Shown piece by piece: positions 7,960 to 17,405 of a stretch of DNA of 64,000 nucleotides. The notes under the pieces are model-generated. The model was not told the DNA's origin. It worked only from the letters and a program-made list of their open reading frames with translations, and did no database searches. The position numbers and the translations under genes are program-made. How positions within the stretch are numbered: position 1 is the first letter of the stretch; each line of letters starts with the position of its first letter. Location of the stretch: the NCBI RefSeq assembly GCF_027257875.1, contig NZ_JAPVQY010000024.1, positions 36,463 to 100,462 of the forward strand. Direction: 5' to 3'. This DNA comes from Burkholderia sp. IMCC1007 (GTDB taxonomy: Bacteria > Pseudomonadota > Gammaproteobacteria > Burkholderiales > Burkholderiaceae).

Positions 7960-9459
7960 ATGAAGATTCGCTTCGAACCCGCACTGCGAACACCGCGCGT
8001 CGATGCACTGGCCGCGCTGCTGCTGTCGCTCGCCGCCGTGCCTGCGTTCGCGCAATCGGCAGCCCCGACCGCTGCTGCTGCCGCTACCGCCGAACCGGCC
8101 AGCGGCACCAGTGACGCCGCCGCTCCCGCACAGGCCGCCGATGCTGCCGCGCCCGCTCCCACCGGCTTCCGGGAGCGTTCGAACCTGCTCGGCAACATGG
8201 GCGGCCTGCGCGACGTGCTCGGCGATCGCGGCGTCACGCTGAACCTGCAGGAAACCAGCGAATACCTGTACAACGCCGCGGGCGGCACCGCACGCGGCGG
8301 CGCATACCAGGGCCTCACGCAATTCGGCTTCGACGTCGATACCGAGAAGGCGATCGGGCTGCCGGGCGGCACGTTCAACGTGTCCGGCCTGCAGATCCAC
8401 GGCACCAACCTCACGCAGCGCTACCTGCAGACGCTGCAGACTGCCACCGGCATCGAGGCGAATTCGACCACGCGCCTGTGGGAGCTCTGGTACCAGCAGG
8501 CGTTTCTCGACGGCAAGGCCGACGTGAAGGTCGGCCAGCAGAGCGTCGACCAGGAATTCATGGTGAGCCAGTACGCGGCGACCTTCATGAACGCGACGTT
8601 CGGCTGGCCCGTGCTGCCGTCGACCGACCTGCCGGCCGGCGGCCCCGCGTATCCGTTGTCGTCGCTCGGCGTGCGTCTGCGCGTGAAGCCGGCCGATGCG
8701 TGGACCGCGATGGTCGGCGTGTTCGACGGCAATCCGGCCGGCCGCGACGACGGCGATGCGCAGGCGCTGAACGCGCACGGCACCAACTTCAACCTGCGCA
8801 GCGGTGCGTTCGTGATCGGCGAACTCCAGTACGCGCTGAACACGCCGCCCGCGGATCCGAAGGCGCCGCAGCCGGCCGGCCTGCCCGGTACGTACAAGAT
8901 CGGCTTCTGGTATCAGTCGCAGCACGCGAACGATTCGCGCTTCGGCAGCGACGGGTTGTCGCTCGCGAATCCGGCGAGCAACGGCATCCCCGCCACGCAT
9001 CGCGGCAACTACGGGTTCTATGCGGTCGCGGATCAGATGGTGTGGCGGCCGGCGGCCGACAGCCCGCGCTCGGTCGGCGTGTTCGCGCGCGTGATGGGTG
9101 CGCCGGGCGATCGCAACGTCGTCGACTTCGCGGCCAATGCGGGCGTCACGCTGAAGGCGCCGTTCGCCGGACGCGACAACGACACGGCCGGCATCGCCGT
9201 CGGCTACGCAAAGATCGGCTCGCATGCGCGCGGGCTCGACGGCGACACGGGCACCTACACGACGCCCGGCTATCCGGTGCGCCGCGCAGAGACCGTGATC
9301 GAAGCGACCTACCAATATCAGGTCACGCCGTGGTGGCAGTTGCAGGCCGACCTGCAGCACTTCTTCCGGCCGGGAGGCGGCATCCCGAACCCGAACGCGG
9401 CCGGCGCGCGCATCGGCGACGAAACGGTGGTCGGCGTGCGCACGACGATCACGTTCTGA
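7960..9459 (+). CDS. OprB-family outer-membrane porin
   Basis: The product is 499 aa with a signal peptide ending near AVPAFA/QSA, then an Ala/Pro-rich linker to about residue 65, then an OprB-type beta-barrel. GDRGVTLNLQETSEYLYNAAGG and the C-terminal aromatic strand ending TITF are typical; terminal Phe is the usual outer-membrane insertion signal. OprB porins pass sugars, and the convergent neighbour is a periplasmic trehalase, so a sugar role is reasonable. The promoter region is shared with an Nramp-type metal transporter, which leaves a divalent-cation role open. GGAG precedes the ATG at 7960. Confidence 0.88.
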   Translation: MKIRFEPALRTPRVDALAALLLSLAAVPAFAQSAAPTAAAAATAEPASGTSDAAAPAQAADAAAPAPTGFRERSNLLGNMGGLRDVLGDRGVTLNLQETSEYLYNAAGGTARGGAYQGLTQFGFDVDTEKAIGLPGGTFNVSGLQIHGTNLTQRYLQTLQTATGIEANSTTRLWELWYQQAFLDGKADVKVGQQSVDQEFMVSQYAATFMNATFGWPVLPSTDLPAGGPAYPLSSLGVRLRVKPADAWTAMVGVFDGNPAGRDDGDAQALNAHGTNFNLRSGAFVIGELQYALNTPPADPKAPQPAGLPGTYKIGFWYQSQHANDSRFGSDGLSLANPASNGIPATHRGNYGFYAVADQMVWRPAADSPRSVGVFARVMGAPGDRNVVDFAANAGVTLKAPFAGRDNDTAGIAVGYAKIGSHARGLDGDTGTYTTPGYPVRRAETVIEATYQYQVTPWWQLQADLQHFFRPGGGIPNPNAAGARIGDETVVGVRTTITF

Positions 9460-9474
9460 CGCATCGCGGATCCG

Positions 9475-9515
9475 ACACGGGCCGGACGCCGCTTGCGCGG
9501 TGATCCGGCCCGTGT
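9475..9515. terminator. Hairpin between convergent porin and trehalase genes
   Basis: A perfect 12-bp inverted repeat (9475-9486 with 9504-9515) is followed by a second GC hairpin at about 9516-9541. The position between convergent stops supports a bidirectional terminator, although T-runs are absent. Confidence 0.55.
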
Positions 9516-9569
9516 GGGTCCGGGCGCTCGTGCGCCCGGTCCTTGTGCGCTACCGCCCGCTACTGCCCG

Positions 9570-11315
9570 CTACTGCCCATTGTCGCCGTACAGCTCGAGC
9601 AGCTTCAGCGTGACGCCATTGGTCCAGCCGAAGCCATCCTGCAGCGGATATTCGCCGCCACCGCCGCCGCCCTCGCCCGCACCTTCGACCACGTACTTCT
9701 CGACGAGCTTGCCTTCGGTCGCATACACGTGCCGCACGTCGGTCAGGAAGCGCGTGCCGATGTCGTTCGCGAGCGCCGGTTCGCCATAGCGGCGCAGCCC
9801 TTCGATCGCGATCCACTGCAGCGGCGCCCAGCCGTTCGGTGCGTCCCACTGCTGGCCCGTGTTCTCGGTCGTCGTCGCAAGGCCGCCGGGCTGCAACAGC
9901 GTCTTGCGCACTTCGCGCGCGGTCGCCTTCGCGCGCTCGGGCCATGCAACGCCCACGAACAGCGGATACAGCGCGGCGGCCGACACGGCGTCGCGCGGCT
10001 TGCGCAGTTGCCAGTCGTAGTCGCCGTAATAGCCGTGACGGTTCCACAGATAGCGATTGATCGCGGCCGCGCGGCGGGCGGCCCGCCCGGAGAAGTCCGC
10101 GACGCACGCGACGTCGTGCGATACCGTGCAGCCCTTCACGATCGTGCGCTCGAGATTGAACATCAGGCTGTTCAGGTCGACCGGCACGATCGATGTCGTG
10201 CGGATCGTCGCGAGCGTCCTGCCGTCGCCGAACCAGCGCGAGCTGTAGTCCCAGCCGCTTTCGGCACCCGCGCGCAGGTCGCGATACACGTCGTTCGCCG
10301 GACGGTTCGGCACGGCCTTCGCGGTCGTGACGTCCTCCAGATACGATTCATCGCGCGGCGTGTCGCTCGCATCCCAGTAGCGGTTCAGCACCGCGCCGTC
10401 GGGCATCGCGACCACGTGGCGCGCGGCCTGCCCGCGCGGCGTCGTGGTTTCTCCCTGCATCCAGTACGCGTACTCCTTGCGCAGCGCCGGCAGGTATTTC
10501 TGGTAGACCTTGTCGCCTTCGGCCTGCGCGGCGAGCGTGACCATGTACGCGAAGAACGGCGGCTGCGAGCGGCTCGCATAGTACGTGCGGTTGCCGTTCG
10601 GGATGTGCCCGACCGTGTCGATCAGATGCGCGAAGTTGTCGAGCATGTCGTCGACGAGATCCTCGCGACCCGACACCTGCAGCCCGAGCATCGTGAAATA
10701 GGTGTCCCAGTAGTAGCCCTCGCGGAAGCGGCCGCCCGGCACCACGTACGGCTTCGGCATCGGGATCAGCGAACTGTACGGGGGCACCGTCGCGCTCGTG
10801 CGCGTGAGCTGCGGCCATAGCCAATCGATGTGCTGGCGCAGCGTCTGGTTCGCCGGCGGCGTGACGCCGCCCTCGGGCGGCGGCGTGAAGTGCTGGTCGA
10901 CGAACGCCTTCAGCGAAAAGCCCGGTTGCGATTTTTGTTGCTGATACAACTGCATGATCGTCGCGGGATCGGTATCGGGCGTCGCGTCGACGAAGGTCTT
11001 CTGGTCCGGATAGAGCTGGGCCGTCTGCACCGCGACGAACAGGCCGCCGTACAACTGGCTCGGCGGCGGCAGCAGCGCGCCGGAAGCAGCGGTCGTGAAC
11101 GCCGTCGTGGCGGGCGCTGAAGCCTGCGCGGCCGGTTGCGCGGCGGCCCGGTTCGCGCTGTCGGCCTGTGCGGCGCAACCGGCAACGGCCAGGTACGCGA
11201 CGGCCATGACGGCTGCCCAGCGCGAGCGCGGCGCGGGCATGAGCGGATGTGAGTCGCGAAGCGAGTCCGGATGCGATGCGGTCGATTCGAACGATGCGGC
11301 ACGACGTGACGTCAT
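9570..11315 (-). CDS. treA: Periplasmic trehalase (GH37)
   Basis: The enzyme hydrolyses alpha,alpha-trehalose to two glucose. The 581-aa frame starts at 11315, where AAAGGAGG lies at good spacing; the frame is open further upstream but without a ribosome binding site. An export signal at about residues 33-48 ends in LAVAGC, a possible lipobox, so it may be a lipoprotein. GH37 signatures are present: [14 protein letters not shown] near residue 195 and [13 protein letters not shown] near 490. A glycine run ([10 protein letters not shown]) precedes the C-terminal region, as in other trehalases. It is convergent with the OprB porin gene and could use trehalose entering through it. Confidence 0.92.
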   Translation of the reverse strand: MTSRRAASFESTASHPDSLRDSHPLMPAPRSRWAAVMAVAYLAVAGCAAQADSANRAAAQPAAQASAPATTAFTTAASGALLPPPSQLYGGLFVAVQTAQLYPDQKTFVDATPDTDPATIMQLYQQQKSQPGFSLKAFVDQHFTPPPEGGVTPPANQTLRQHIDWLWPQLTRTSATVPPYSSLIPMPKPYVVPGGRFREGYYWDTYFTMLGLQVSGREDLVDDMLDNFAHLIDTVGHIPNGNRTYYASRSQPPFFAYMVTLAAQAEGDKVYQKYLPALRKEYAYWMQGETTTPRGQAARHVVAMPDGAVLNRYWDASDTPRDESYLEDVTTAKAVPNRPANDVYRDLRAGAESGWDYSSRWFGDGRTLATIRTTSIVPVDLNSLMFNLERTIVKGCTVSHDVACVADFSGRAARRAAAINRYLWNRHGYYGDYDWQLRKPRDAVSAAALYPLFVGVAWPERAKATAREVRKTLLQPGGLATTTENTGQQWDAPNGWAPLQWIAIEGLRRYGEPALANDIGTRFLTDVRHVYATEGKLVEKYVVEGAGEGGGGGGEYPLQDGFGWTNGVTLKLLELYGDNGQ

Positions 11316-11626
11316 GACGTTCCCCTCCTTTCGATGGTGAGTGGCTCGGCAGGGGTCTCGTTCGCGCGTGCGCTCGTCTCGATGGCCGTCGATCGATGCG
11401 CGTGGTTGTATTCCGCAGATAGGGTCGACTGTCGCACGAAACGCGCGGCGCATGCAAGCTTCGCTGCCGTGCCCGCGCGTCGCCGTCATCTGCGTCACAG
11501 GCGTCGGGTCACATCCGCACCGCAACGGCAGTCGTCTCTTTCGCCGAACGCCGTAGCAGGAACGACTGTTGCAACATGCAGAACAAGCGTTGTCTCGCGT
11601 GACGCACCGACCACATTCTGGGCATA

Positions 11627-13042
11627 ATGGCATCTTTACCGCGCGCCCTGCCCATGTCGCCCGTCTTTCTAGCACCGCTCATCGTTGCCTGTGCGTTGTT
11701 CATGGAAAGCGTCGACGCGAACATCATCGTCACCGCACTGCCTGCGATGGCGAGGGACTTCGGGCACAACCCCGTCACGCTGAACATTGCGATCACGGCC
11801 TACGTGGTCGGCCTCGGCGTGTTCATCCCGATCTGCGGCTGGCTCGCCGACCGCTTCAGCGCCCGCGCCGTGTTCCGCACCGCGATCGGCATCTTCGTCG
11901 CCGGTTCGCTGATGTGCGCGGCGTCCAACTCGCTCGGCGTGCTCACGTTCGCGCGCTTCGTGCAAGGCGTCGGCGGCGCGATGATGGTGCCGGTCGGCCG
12001 GATCATCATCTTCCGCGCGGTGCCGCGCTCCGATCTCGTGCGCGCGATGAACTACCTCGCGATTCCCGCGTTGTTCGGGCCCACGGTCGGGCCGCTCGTC
12101 GGCGGCTTCATCACGACCTATCTGCACTGGCGGATGATCTTCTTCATCAACGTGCCGATCGGTATCTACGGGATCTACCTCGCGAGCAAGCACATCGCGA
12201 ACACGCACGAGCCCGATCCCGGGCCGCTCGACTGGTTCGGCTTCCTGCTGTCGGCGAGCGGCGCGGCGCTGCTGCTGATGGGGCTCACGCTGATCGACGG
12301 TTCGCTCACGTCGCGCAGCAACGCGATCATGATGTGCGCGGCAGGTACCGCGATGCTCGCGCTCTACGTGCCGTACGCGCGCCGCAAGGCGCGCCCGGTG
12401 CTCGACCTCAGCTTCCTGAAGATCCCGACGTACCACGCGAGCGTGGTCGGCGGCTCGCTGTTCCGCATCGGCCTCGGCGCGGTGCCGTTCCTGTTGCCGC
12501 TCGCGTTGCAGGAAGGGCTCGGGATGAGCGCGTTCCACTCCGGCCTGATCACGTGCGCGTCCGCGCTCGGCGGCGCGGTGAGCCGCTCGACGGCCACCCA
12601 TACGCTGCGCCGCTTCGGCTTTCGCACGGTGCTGATCTACAACGCGGCGTTCGCCGGGCTCGCGATCGCCGCGTACGGGCTGTTCCATCCGGGCATGCCG
12701 ACCTGGGCGATCTGGATGATCGTGCTGGTCGGCGGCATCTTCCCCGCGCTGCAGTTCACCAGCCTGAATTCGATGATCTACGCGGACATCTCGCAGAGCG
12801 ACGCGGGCCGCGCCACCAGCCTCGGCAGCGTCGTGCAGCAGATGTCGCTCGGGCTCGGCGTGACGGTCGCGGGCCTCGTGCTGCACATCTCGCACTGGTT
12901 GCAAGGGCACCAGACGATGGTGTGGTCGGATTTCTGGCCGGCGTTCGTCGTGGTCGGGCTGTGCTCGTTCGCATCGATTCCGATCACGCGGCGGCTGCCG
13001 CCCGGCGCCGGCGACGAAGTCGCGCGCGGCAAGCGGCAATAA
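11627..13042 (+). CDS. MFS transporter, DHA2 (EmrB/QacA-like) family
   Basis: This inner-membrane protein of 471 aa is probably a proton-driven drug or metabolite exporter. Motif A is visible as [13 protein letters not shown] after TM2, and the DHA2-like segment [23 protein letters not shown] follows. About 13-14 hydrophobic segments can be counted. The start is uncertain: 11627 is used, but ATG at 11654 (MSPVFLAPL) may be the real one, because CATAAT immediately before 11627 looks like a -10 box. No membrane-fusion partner is adjacent. The substrate is unknown. Confidence 0.85.
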   Translation: MASLPRALPMSPVFLAPLIVACALFMESVDANIIVTALPAMARDFGHNPVTLNIAITAYVVGLGVFIPICGWLADRFSARAVFRTAIGIFVAGSLMCAASNSLGVLTFARFVQGVGGAMMVPVGRIIIFRAVPRSDLVRAMNYLAIPALFGPTVGPLVGGFITTYLHWRMIFFINVPIGIYGIYLASKHIANTHEPDPGPLDWFGFLLSASGAALLLMGLTLIDGSLTSRSNAIMMCAAGTAMLALYVPYARRKARPVLDLSFLKIPTYHASVVGGSLFRIGLGAVPFLLPLALQEGLGMSAFHSGLITCASALGGAVSRSTATHTLRRFGFRTVLIYNAAFAGLAIAAYGLFHPGMPTWAIWMIVLVGGIFPALQFTSLNSMIYADISQSDAGRATSLGSVVQQMSLGLGVTVAGLVLHISHWLQGHQTMVWSDFWPAFVVVGLCSFASIPITRRLPPGAGDEVARGKRQ

Positions 13043-13124
13043 ACGAGCGGGCGGGAAAGCGAACCGGCGGGAAAAAGCTCGGCGGGAAGGTCGGCCGCGA
13101 AAGGCCGGCAGCGAAAAACCGGAA

Positions 13125-13184
13125 AAACAAAAAAATCAGCGGACATCCACTCGGGGCCGGTGCACAGCCGCATGGATGTCCGCT
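13125..13184 (-). terminator. Rho-independent terminator, minus strand
   Basis: A perfect 12-bp inverted repeat (13138-13149 with 13173-13184) is followed, reading leftwards, by GATTTTTTTGTTTTT. The T-run exists only on the minus strand, so it ends a leftward transcript rather than the MFS mRNA. Confidence 0.7.
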
Positions 13185-13300
13185 CAGGGCTCCGGGTCTC
13201 TCGTTTTGGGGGGTGAGAATCCCGGATTCGCTTCCTGCGTGCCATGGACATATCGTGCGTCGGAAGCGGAATCGTTGCGCGCACATTTCGTCGCGCGATG
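13125..13300 (-). ncRNA. Possible small RNA, minus strand
   Basis: Between the MFS gene and ycaQ the minus strand has TATAGT (13311-13306), an upstream TTGACA (13338-13333; the 21-bp spacer is longer than ideal), and about 175 nt later a strong intrinsic terminator (13184-13125). No convincing ORF fills the interval. The arrangement suggests a stand-alone small RNA. I do not match it to a named family. Confidence 0.4.
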
Positions 13301-13430
13301 ACTGCACTATAGGGAAACTCGCGCCGCGCATCTGTCAAGCATTGTCAGATGCAACCCGTGCCCGCACCGCACGCGCGTGCCGCTTTCGCGCTAAAGTGGT
13401 GCCCGACCGTCACCCTCGACCGCCGTTCCG

Positions 13431-14642
13431 ATGCTTACGCTCTCGCCCGCCGCCGCCCGCGCGCTGCATCTCGCCGCGCAGGGCCTGCTGACTCCGCCGC
13501 GCCGCAAGGCGACCAAGGCCGACGTGCTCGACACGATCCGCCGGATGGCGCAGCTGCAGATCGATACCATTCACGTCGTCGCGCGCAGCCCGTATCTCGT
13601 GCTGTTCAGCCGCCTCGGCGACTTCCCCCCGCAATGGCTCGACGAACATCTCGCCGACGCGCACCTGTTCGAATACTGGTCGCACGAAGCGTGCTTCCTG
13701 CCCGTCGAGCAGTTCGGGCTGATGCGCTACAAGATGCTCGATCCATCGGGGATGGGCTGGAAATACGCGGCCGAATGGCATGAGCAGAACCGCGCCGACA
13801 TCGAACGGCTGCTCGCGAGGATTCGCGACGAAGGCCCGGTGCGCTCGGCGGACTTCATCCGCGAAGACGGCGCGAAGGGCAACGGCTGGTGGGACCGCAA
13901 GCCGGAGAAGAAGCATCTTGAAGTGCTGTTCACGACCGGCGACCTGATGGTGTCCGAGCGCCGCAATTTCCAGCGCGTGTACGACGTGCGCGAGCGCGTG
14001 CTGCCCGGCTGGGACGATGCGCGCGACCTGCCGCCGCGCGAAGCGGTGCTGCCCGCGCTGCTCGACTACACGTGTCGTGCGCTCGGCGTCGTGCGGGCGG
14101 ACTGGGTGGCCGACTACTATCGGCTGCCGCGCCGTTCGTACCGCGCGGAGCTCGAGCGGCTCGCCGACGCGGGCGACCTGATTCCGGTGGAAATCGCCGA
14201 CTGGAAGGAGCCGGCCTACGTGCATCGCTCGCTCGAAGCGCTGCTGCCTGCCGCCGCGGCCGACACGCTGCGCTCGACGGTCACGACGCTGTTGTCGCCG
14301 TTCGATCCGGTGGTGTGGGACCGGCGGCGCGCATCGACGCTGTTCGGATTCGACTACACGATCGAGTGCTATACGCCCGCGCACAAGCGGCGCTACGGCT
14401 ATTTCTGCCTGCCGGTGCTGCATCGCGGCCGGCTGATCGGGCGCGTCGACGCGAAGGCGCATCGCGTGCTCGGCACGTTCGAGCTGAAGGCGTTCCATGT
14501 CGAGCCCGGCGTGCGGTTCGGCAGCGGGCTCGCGGCCGACGTCGCGAAGGCCGTGAAAAAGCTCGCGGCATGGCACGGGACGCCCGCCGTGACAGTCGTG
14601 CACGCGCCGCCCGAGCTGGAGAAAGCGCTGACACGCGCGTGA
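13431..14642 (+). CDS. ycaQ: YcaQ/AlkX-type DNA glycosylase (interstrand-crosslink repair)
   Basis: The 403-aa protein is collinear with E. coli YcaQ, a winged-helix DNA glycosylase that unhooks nitrogen-mustard interstrand crosslinks. The N-terminal segment LHLAAQGLLTPPRRKATKADV and the catalytic QID of LQIDTIHVVARSPYLVLFSR are conserved. WSHEACF and the C-terminal DPVVWDRRRASTLFGFDYTIECYTP blocks also match. The ATG at 13431 follows TTCCG without a strong ribosome binding site. It stands alone in its strand context and is unlinked to other repair genes here. Confidence 0.88.
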   Translation: MLTLSPAAARALHLAAQGLLTPPRRKATKADVLDTIRRMAQLQIDTIHVVARSPYLVLFSRLGDFPPQWLDEHLADAHLFEYWSHEACFLPVEQFGLMRYKMLDPSGMGWKYAAEWHEQNRADIERLLARIRDEGPVRSADFIREDGAKGNGWWDRKPEKKHLEVLFTTGDLMVSERRNFQRVYDVRERVLPGWDDARDLPPREAVLPALLDYTCRALGVVRADWVADYYRLPRRSYRAELERLADAGDLIPVEIADWKEPAYVHRSLEALLPAAAADTLRSTVTTLLSPFDPVVWDRRRASTLFGFDYTIECYTPAHKRRYGYFCLPVLHRGRLIGRVDAKAHRVLGTFELKAFHVEPGVRFGSGLAADVAKAVKKLAAWHGTPAVTVVHAPPELEKALTRA

Positions 14643-14714
14643 TGCCTGCGTCGTTGCGCTGGCTGGCGACGATGCACGCTGCGCTTGCACCTGCCGCCGG
14701 TCGGCGGCGGCTGC

Positions 14715-14933
14715 TCAGTCGCGCAGCTTGCGAAAACGCGGCGTGCCGTCCGGCAGGTTCTCGTTGAACATCGCTTCCGGCCGCACCCACAGCCCGCGCG
14801 CATGCGGCCACAGATGCTCGTACACGACGACCGATTCCTCGGTCTCGGAATGACGGGCGACGCCGATGTAGCGATACAGCCCGCCCTTGTAGTGGCGATG
14901 CGTGGCGAGCTGTTCGGCTTCCTGTTCGGTCAT
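14715..14933 (-). CDS. DUF1653 family small protein
   Basis: The 72-aa protein has the typical DUF1653 pattern: HYKGGLYRYIGVARHSETEE, then VVYEHLWPHARGLWVRPEAMFNE. The start at 14933 is preceded by AAGGAAAG; the longer frame upstream belongs to the next gene in another frame. Function is unknown for the family. It is 65 nt downstream of a GNAT gene on the same strand and may be cotranscribed. Confidence 0.82.
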   Translation of the reverse strand: MTEQEAEQLATHRHYKGGLYRYIGVARHSETEESVVVYEHLWPHARGLWVRPEAMFNENLPDGTPRFRKLRD

Positions 14934-14998
14934 GATCTGCTTTCCTTCGGCAAAAACGAAAGCGCGTATTGTATGCGCTCGTATGCGCTCGCCGTGCG

Positions 14999-15442
14999 TC
15001 AGCGTTTCGCGTAGATGTCCGGGCGGCGGATCTCCATCAGCCGTTCGGGATGCGCGGACGGCCCGAAACCGACCGGCCGGTACAACGCGTGCGCGTCGGT
15101 CGTCATCAGCATGATGCGGCGCAGGCCCTGCACCATCGGCTGTGCAAACACGTGATCGATCAGCGCGCGGCCGTAGCCGTTGCCGCGTTCGGCCGGCAAC
15201 ACGAACACGTCGCACAGGTACGCGAACGTCGCGTGATCGGTGACGAGCCGCGCAAACCCGACGAGCCTGTTACCGACATACGCGCCGAAGCACAACGACC
15301 CGTCGATCGCGCGCTCGACGACGTCGCGCGGAATGCCCTGCGACCAGTACGCGTCGCGATGCAGGAAATCGAAGATCGCGTCGATGTCGAGCTCGCGCTT
15401 GTCGGTGGAAAATCTCAGCGTGGCGGGTGTGGCTGCGGGCAC
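14999..15442 (-). CDS. GNAT-family N-acetyltransferase
   Basis: The protein is 147 aa from a GTG start at 15442, chosen because GGAGA lies at good spacing; the frame is open to 15514. The GNAT fold shows in LCDVFVLPAERGNGYGRALIDHV, which contains the acetyl-CoA-binding RGNGYG loop. The C-terminal VGFGPSAHPERLMEI is a usual strand/loop end. Substrate unknown. Confidence 0.82.
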   Translation of the reverse strand: MPAATPATLRFSTDKRELDIDAIFDFLHRDAYWSQGIPRDVVERAIDGSLCFGAYVGNRLVGFARLVTDHATFAYLCDVFVLPAERGNGYGRALIDHVFAQPMVQGLRRIMLMTTDAHALYRPVGFGPSAHPERLMEIRRPDIYAKR

Positions 15443-15557
15443 GTCGGCTCTCCGGTCGGATCGGGGCGAAGCAGCAACGATAGCGCGGCGCGAGGTGGTC
15501 GACAAGCGGCACACGATTCGACATGTACGACGATCCGTACAACAATTTCACCGGCGC

Positions 15558-15584
15558 TATACTTGTGCGGTTTTGAGTACAAGT
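15558..15584 (+). promoter_or_regulatory. Promoter/operator of the yefM-yoeB pair
   Basis: TATACT (15558-15563) overlaps an inverted repeat, ACTTGTGC (15561-15568) with GTACAAGT (15577-15584). The repeat contains a near-TGTACA element like that bound by YefM-YoeB complexes elsewhere. Two further GTAC elements lie upstream at 15524-15540. Confidence 0.55.
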
Positions 15585-15594
15585 GAGACAGACC

Positions 15595-15863
15595 ATGCGC
15601 ACGATCCACTTCTCGGCTGCTCGCGGCAATCTGAAGACGGTCATCGATCAGGTCGTCAACGATGCGGACGTGACGCTCATCACGCGTCGCGACGCGCCAA
15701 ACGCAGTCATCATGTCGCAGGAATACTATGACAGCCTGATGGAGACGGTCCATCTGCTCCGCTCGCCGGCGAACGTCGCCCATCTCGAACGCTCGATCGC
15801 GCAATTGCGCGATTGCGCAAGGGCAAGACGAAAGCGCACAAGCTCGCGGAGGACGATGAATGA
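15595..15863 (+). pseudogene. yefM: YefM-type antitoxin, C-terminus frameshifted
   Basis: Residues 1-72 match the YefM/Phd antitoxin: MRTIHFSAARGNLKTVIDQVV, ITRRDAPNAVIMSQEYYDSL, HLLRSPANVAHLERSI. An 8-bp near-duplication at 15811-15818 (GATTGCGC after AATTGCGC) shifts the frame, so translation runs on to 16074 through the toxin region. Removing the eight bases restores an 86-aa protein ending KLAEDDE, with its stop overlapping the toxin start as ATGA. The altered part is the C-terminal tail, which helps neutralise YoeB in characterised systems. The DNA-binding part is intact. Sequencing error is an alternative. Confidence 0.75.
15811..15818 (+). repeat. 8-bp near-tandem duplication breaking yefM
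   Basis: The local sequence reads CAATTGCGC then GATTGCGC then AAGGGC. The second unit repeats ATTGCGC and adds one G, consistent with replication slippage. Confidence 0.7.
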
Positions 15864-16126
15864 GCGTCCGCCGCGAGCTCTTTACTTCCGACGCGCGGGA
15901 CGACTACGTTTATTGGCAGAGGCAAGACCGCAAGACGCTCAAGCGCATCAACCGGCTCATTCGCGAAGCGCAGCGGACGCCGTTCGAAGGTATCGGCAAA
16001 CCCGAAGCGCTGAAGGCCAATCTGTCCGGCTTCTGGTCGCGCCGCATCGACGATACGAACCGCCTGGTCTATGAAGCGGACGATCTTCAGATCAGCATCG
16101 TGTCGTGCCGTTATCACTACGCGTAG
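15860..16126 (+). CDS. yoeB: YoeB-type ribosome-dependent mRNA interferase toxin
   Basis: The 88-aa protein is full length for YoeB (E. coli 84 aa). It keeps the catalytic set: Glu in PFEGIGKPE (about 47), Arg in LVYE-preceding SRRIDDTNR (about 66), and the terminal CRYHYA with His and Tyr. The known role is cleavage of mRNA in the ribosomal A site. The start overlaps the ancestral antitoxin stop (ATGA). Because the upstream antitoxin is frameshifted, ribosomes no longer terminate at this start, which may reduce coupled toxin translation. Confidence 0.9.
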   Translation: MSVRRELFTSDARDDYVYWQRQDRKTLKRINRLIREAQRTPFEGIGKPEALKANLSGFWSRRIDDTNRLVYEADDLQISIVSCRYHYA

Positions 16127-16136
16127 CGCCAACGCC

Positions 16137-16360
16137 GCGGCCTTCCCCTTCCCCGCTCACGGCGCCGGCAGCGTCCAGTCGGTCTTGCAGTGCAGCCGTC
16201 ACGCGCTTCGCGGGCGGCATTGCGGTCGGCGCCGTGCATCCGGACGACGCGAAAAAGCTGCTCGACTATGGCGCGTCACCGCACGCACAAACGGTTGTGC
16301 ACGCAACTTGACTCGATTCGGTCACCGCGTCGCCTGCGCAATCACTTACCGTACCGCTTC
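16137..16360 (+). other. Intergenic stretch with a possible gene remnant
   Basis: Within 16200-16311 one frame reads VTRFAGGIAVGAVHPDDAKKLLDYG and ends in a stop at 16311, with no plausible start. It looks like the decayed 3' end of a gene, but I cannot name the family. Confidence 0.25.
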
Positions 16361-16984
16361 ATGCCCTACCGACTCATCGCGTTCGACTTCGACGGCACGC
16401 TTGCCGATTCGCTCGACTGTTTTCTCGCGGCGTTGACGCAGGCGTCGCGCCTGCACGGCTTTCGCGACGCCACGCCCGAACTTCGCGCCGCGCTGCGCGG
16501 GATGTCGGCGCGCGAGATCATCCGTGCGCTCGACGTGCCGATGTGGAAAGTGCCGCGCGTGACGGTCGACATGCGTCGGCTGATGCGGCCGAACATTGCG
16601 CAGGTGAAGCTGTTCCCCGGCGTCGACGATACGTTCGATGCGCTCGCCGCGCGCCGAATCCGCATCGCGATCGCGACGTCGAACACCGAGGACATCGTGC
16701 GCGACCGGCTCGGGCCGCGCGCGAGCCGCCACGTCGACATCTTCGCGTGCGGCATTTCGCTGTTCGGCAAGGCGCACCGGCTGCGCGCGCTCGTGCGCGA
16801 AGCCGGCATGCAGCCTGCCGACGTGCTGTACGTCGGCGACGAAATCCGCGATGCCGATGCGGCCCGCCGCGCGGGCATCGCGTTCCTGGGTGTCGCATGG
16901 GGCTACACGGCGCCCGACGCATTGCAGTCGCATTGCGCGACGCCGCTGCTGCCGCGCCTCGACGCGCTGCTCGATCGCGTGTGA
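16361..16984 (+). CDS. HAD-superfamily hydrolase, phosphoglycolate-phosphatase-like
   Basis: The product is 207 aa from ATG at 16361. HAD motif I is FDFDGTLADS (Asp nucleophile and Asp acid/base). Motif II is the Thr/Ser in IAIATSNTED, motif III is the Lys in FGKAHRL, and motif IV is the acidic pair in GDEIRDADAARRAG. The alpha-helical cap between motifs I and II gives subclass I. It is a soluble phosphatase of unproven substrate. The upstream in-frame extension to 16190 has no family support and was excluded. Confidence 0.85.
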   Translation: MPYRLIAFDFDGTLADSLDCFLAALTQASRLHGFRDATPELRAALRGMSAREIIRALDVPMWKVPRVTVDMRRLMRPNIAQVKLFPGVDDTFDALAARRIRIAIATSNTEDIVRDRLGPRASRHVDIFACGISLFGKAHRLRALVREAGMQPADVLYVGDEIRDADAARRAGIAFLGVAWGYTAPDALQSHCATPLLPRLDALLDRV

Positions 16985-17405
16985 TCGATGTCTCGCGATT
17001 CGCGTGCTCGGTTCGATACGACGTCACGCATGTGGTACGCATACCGGTGCGCATCCGCTGCGCGTGCTACCCGCACGATGATGAAACGCCGATGACACGC
17101 GTGCACGCCGCATCCATTTCGAGCACACCGTGCACGCAAAAATTGCCGCCGCGATACGCGCAACAGGTACGCACTACCTGCCGTTCGCGCGTACTTTGAT
17201 TCGTCTTACCAACCGTTACACAAACCACAGCGCGGTTGCACCTGCTACCCGCACGCTCTCCTAGAATCAGTCGGGCCGCGAAACACTTCGATCGCCACCG
17301 CGGCAGAGCGGCGGTCGATTCCGGCCCGGGCGCGCCCGGTCTCTCGCACAGCTGCGGATCACGCGATCCGTCCGTTAATCAGAGCCCCGATCGAAAGGAG
17401 GTCCC
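16985..17405. other. Intergenic region upstream of the DUF4142 gene
   Basis: No gene is supported. A possible -10 element TAGAAT lies at 17262-17267, with TTGCAC 20 bp upstream, which suggests a promoter for the downstream secreted protein with a leader of about 130 nt. Confidence 0.35.

Noticed and set aside
16190..16360. N-terminal extension of the HAD phosphatase
   Set aside because: The HAD fold begins at MPYRLIAFDFDG; upstream residues are Arg-rich and unrelated, so ATG 16361 is preferred.
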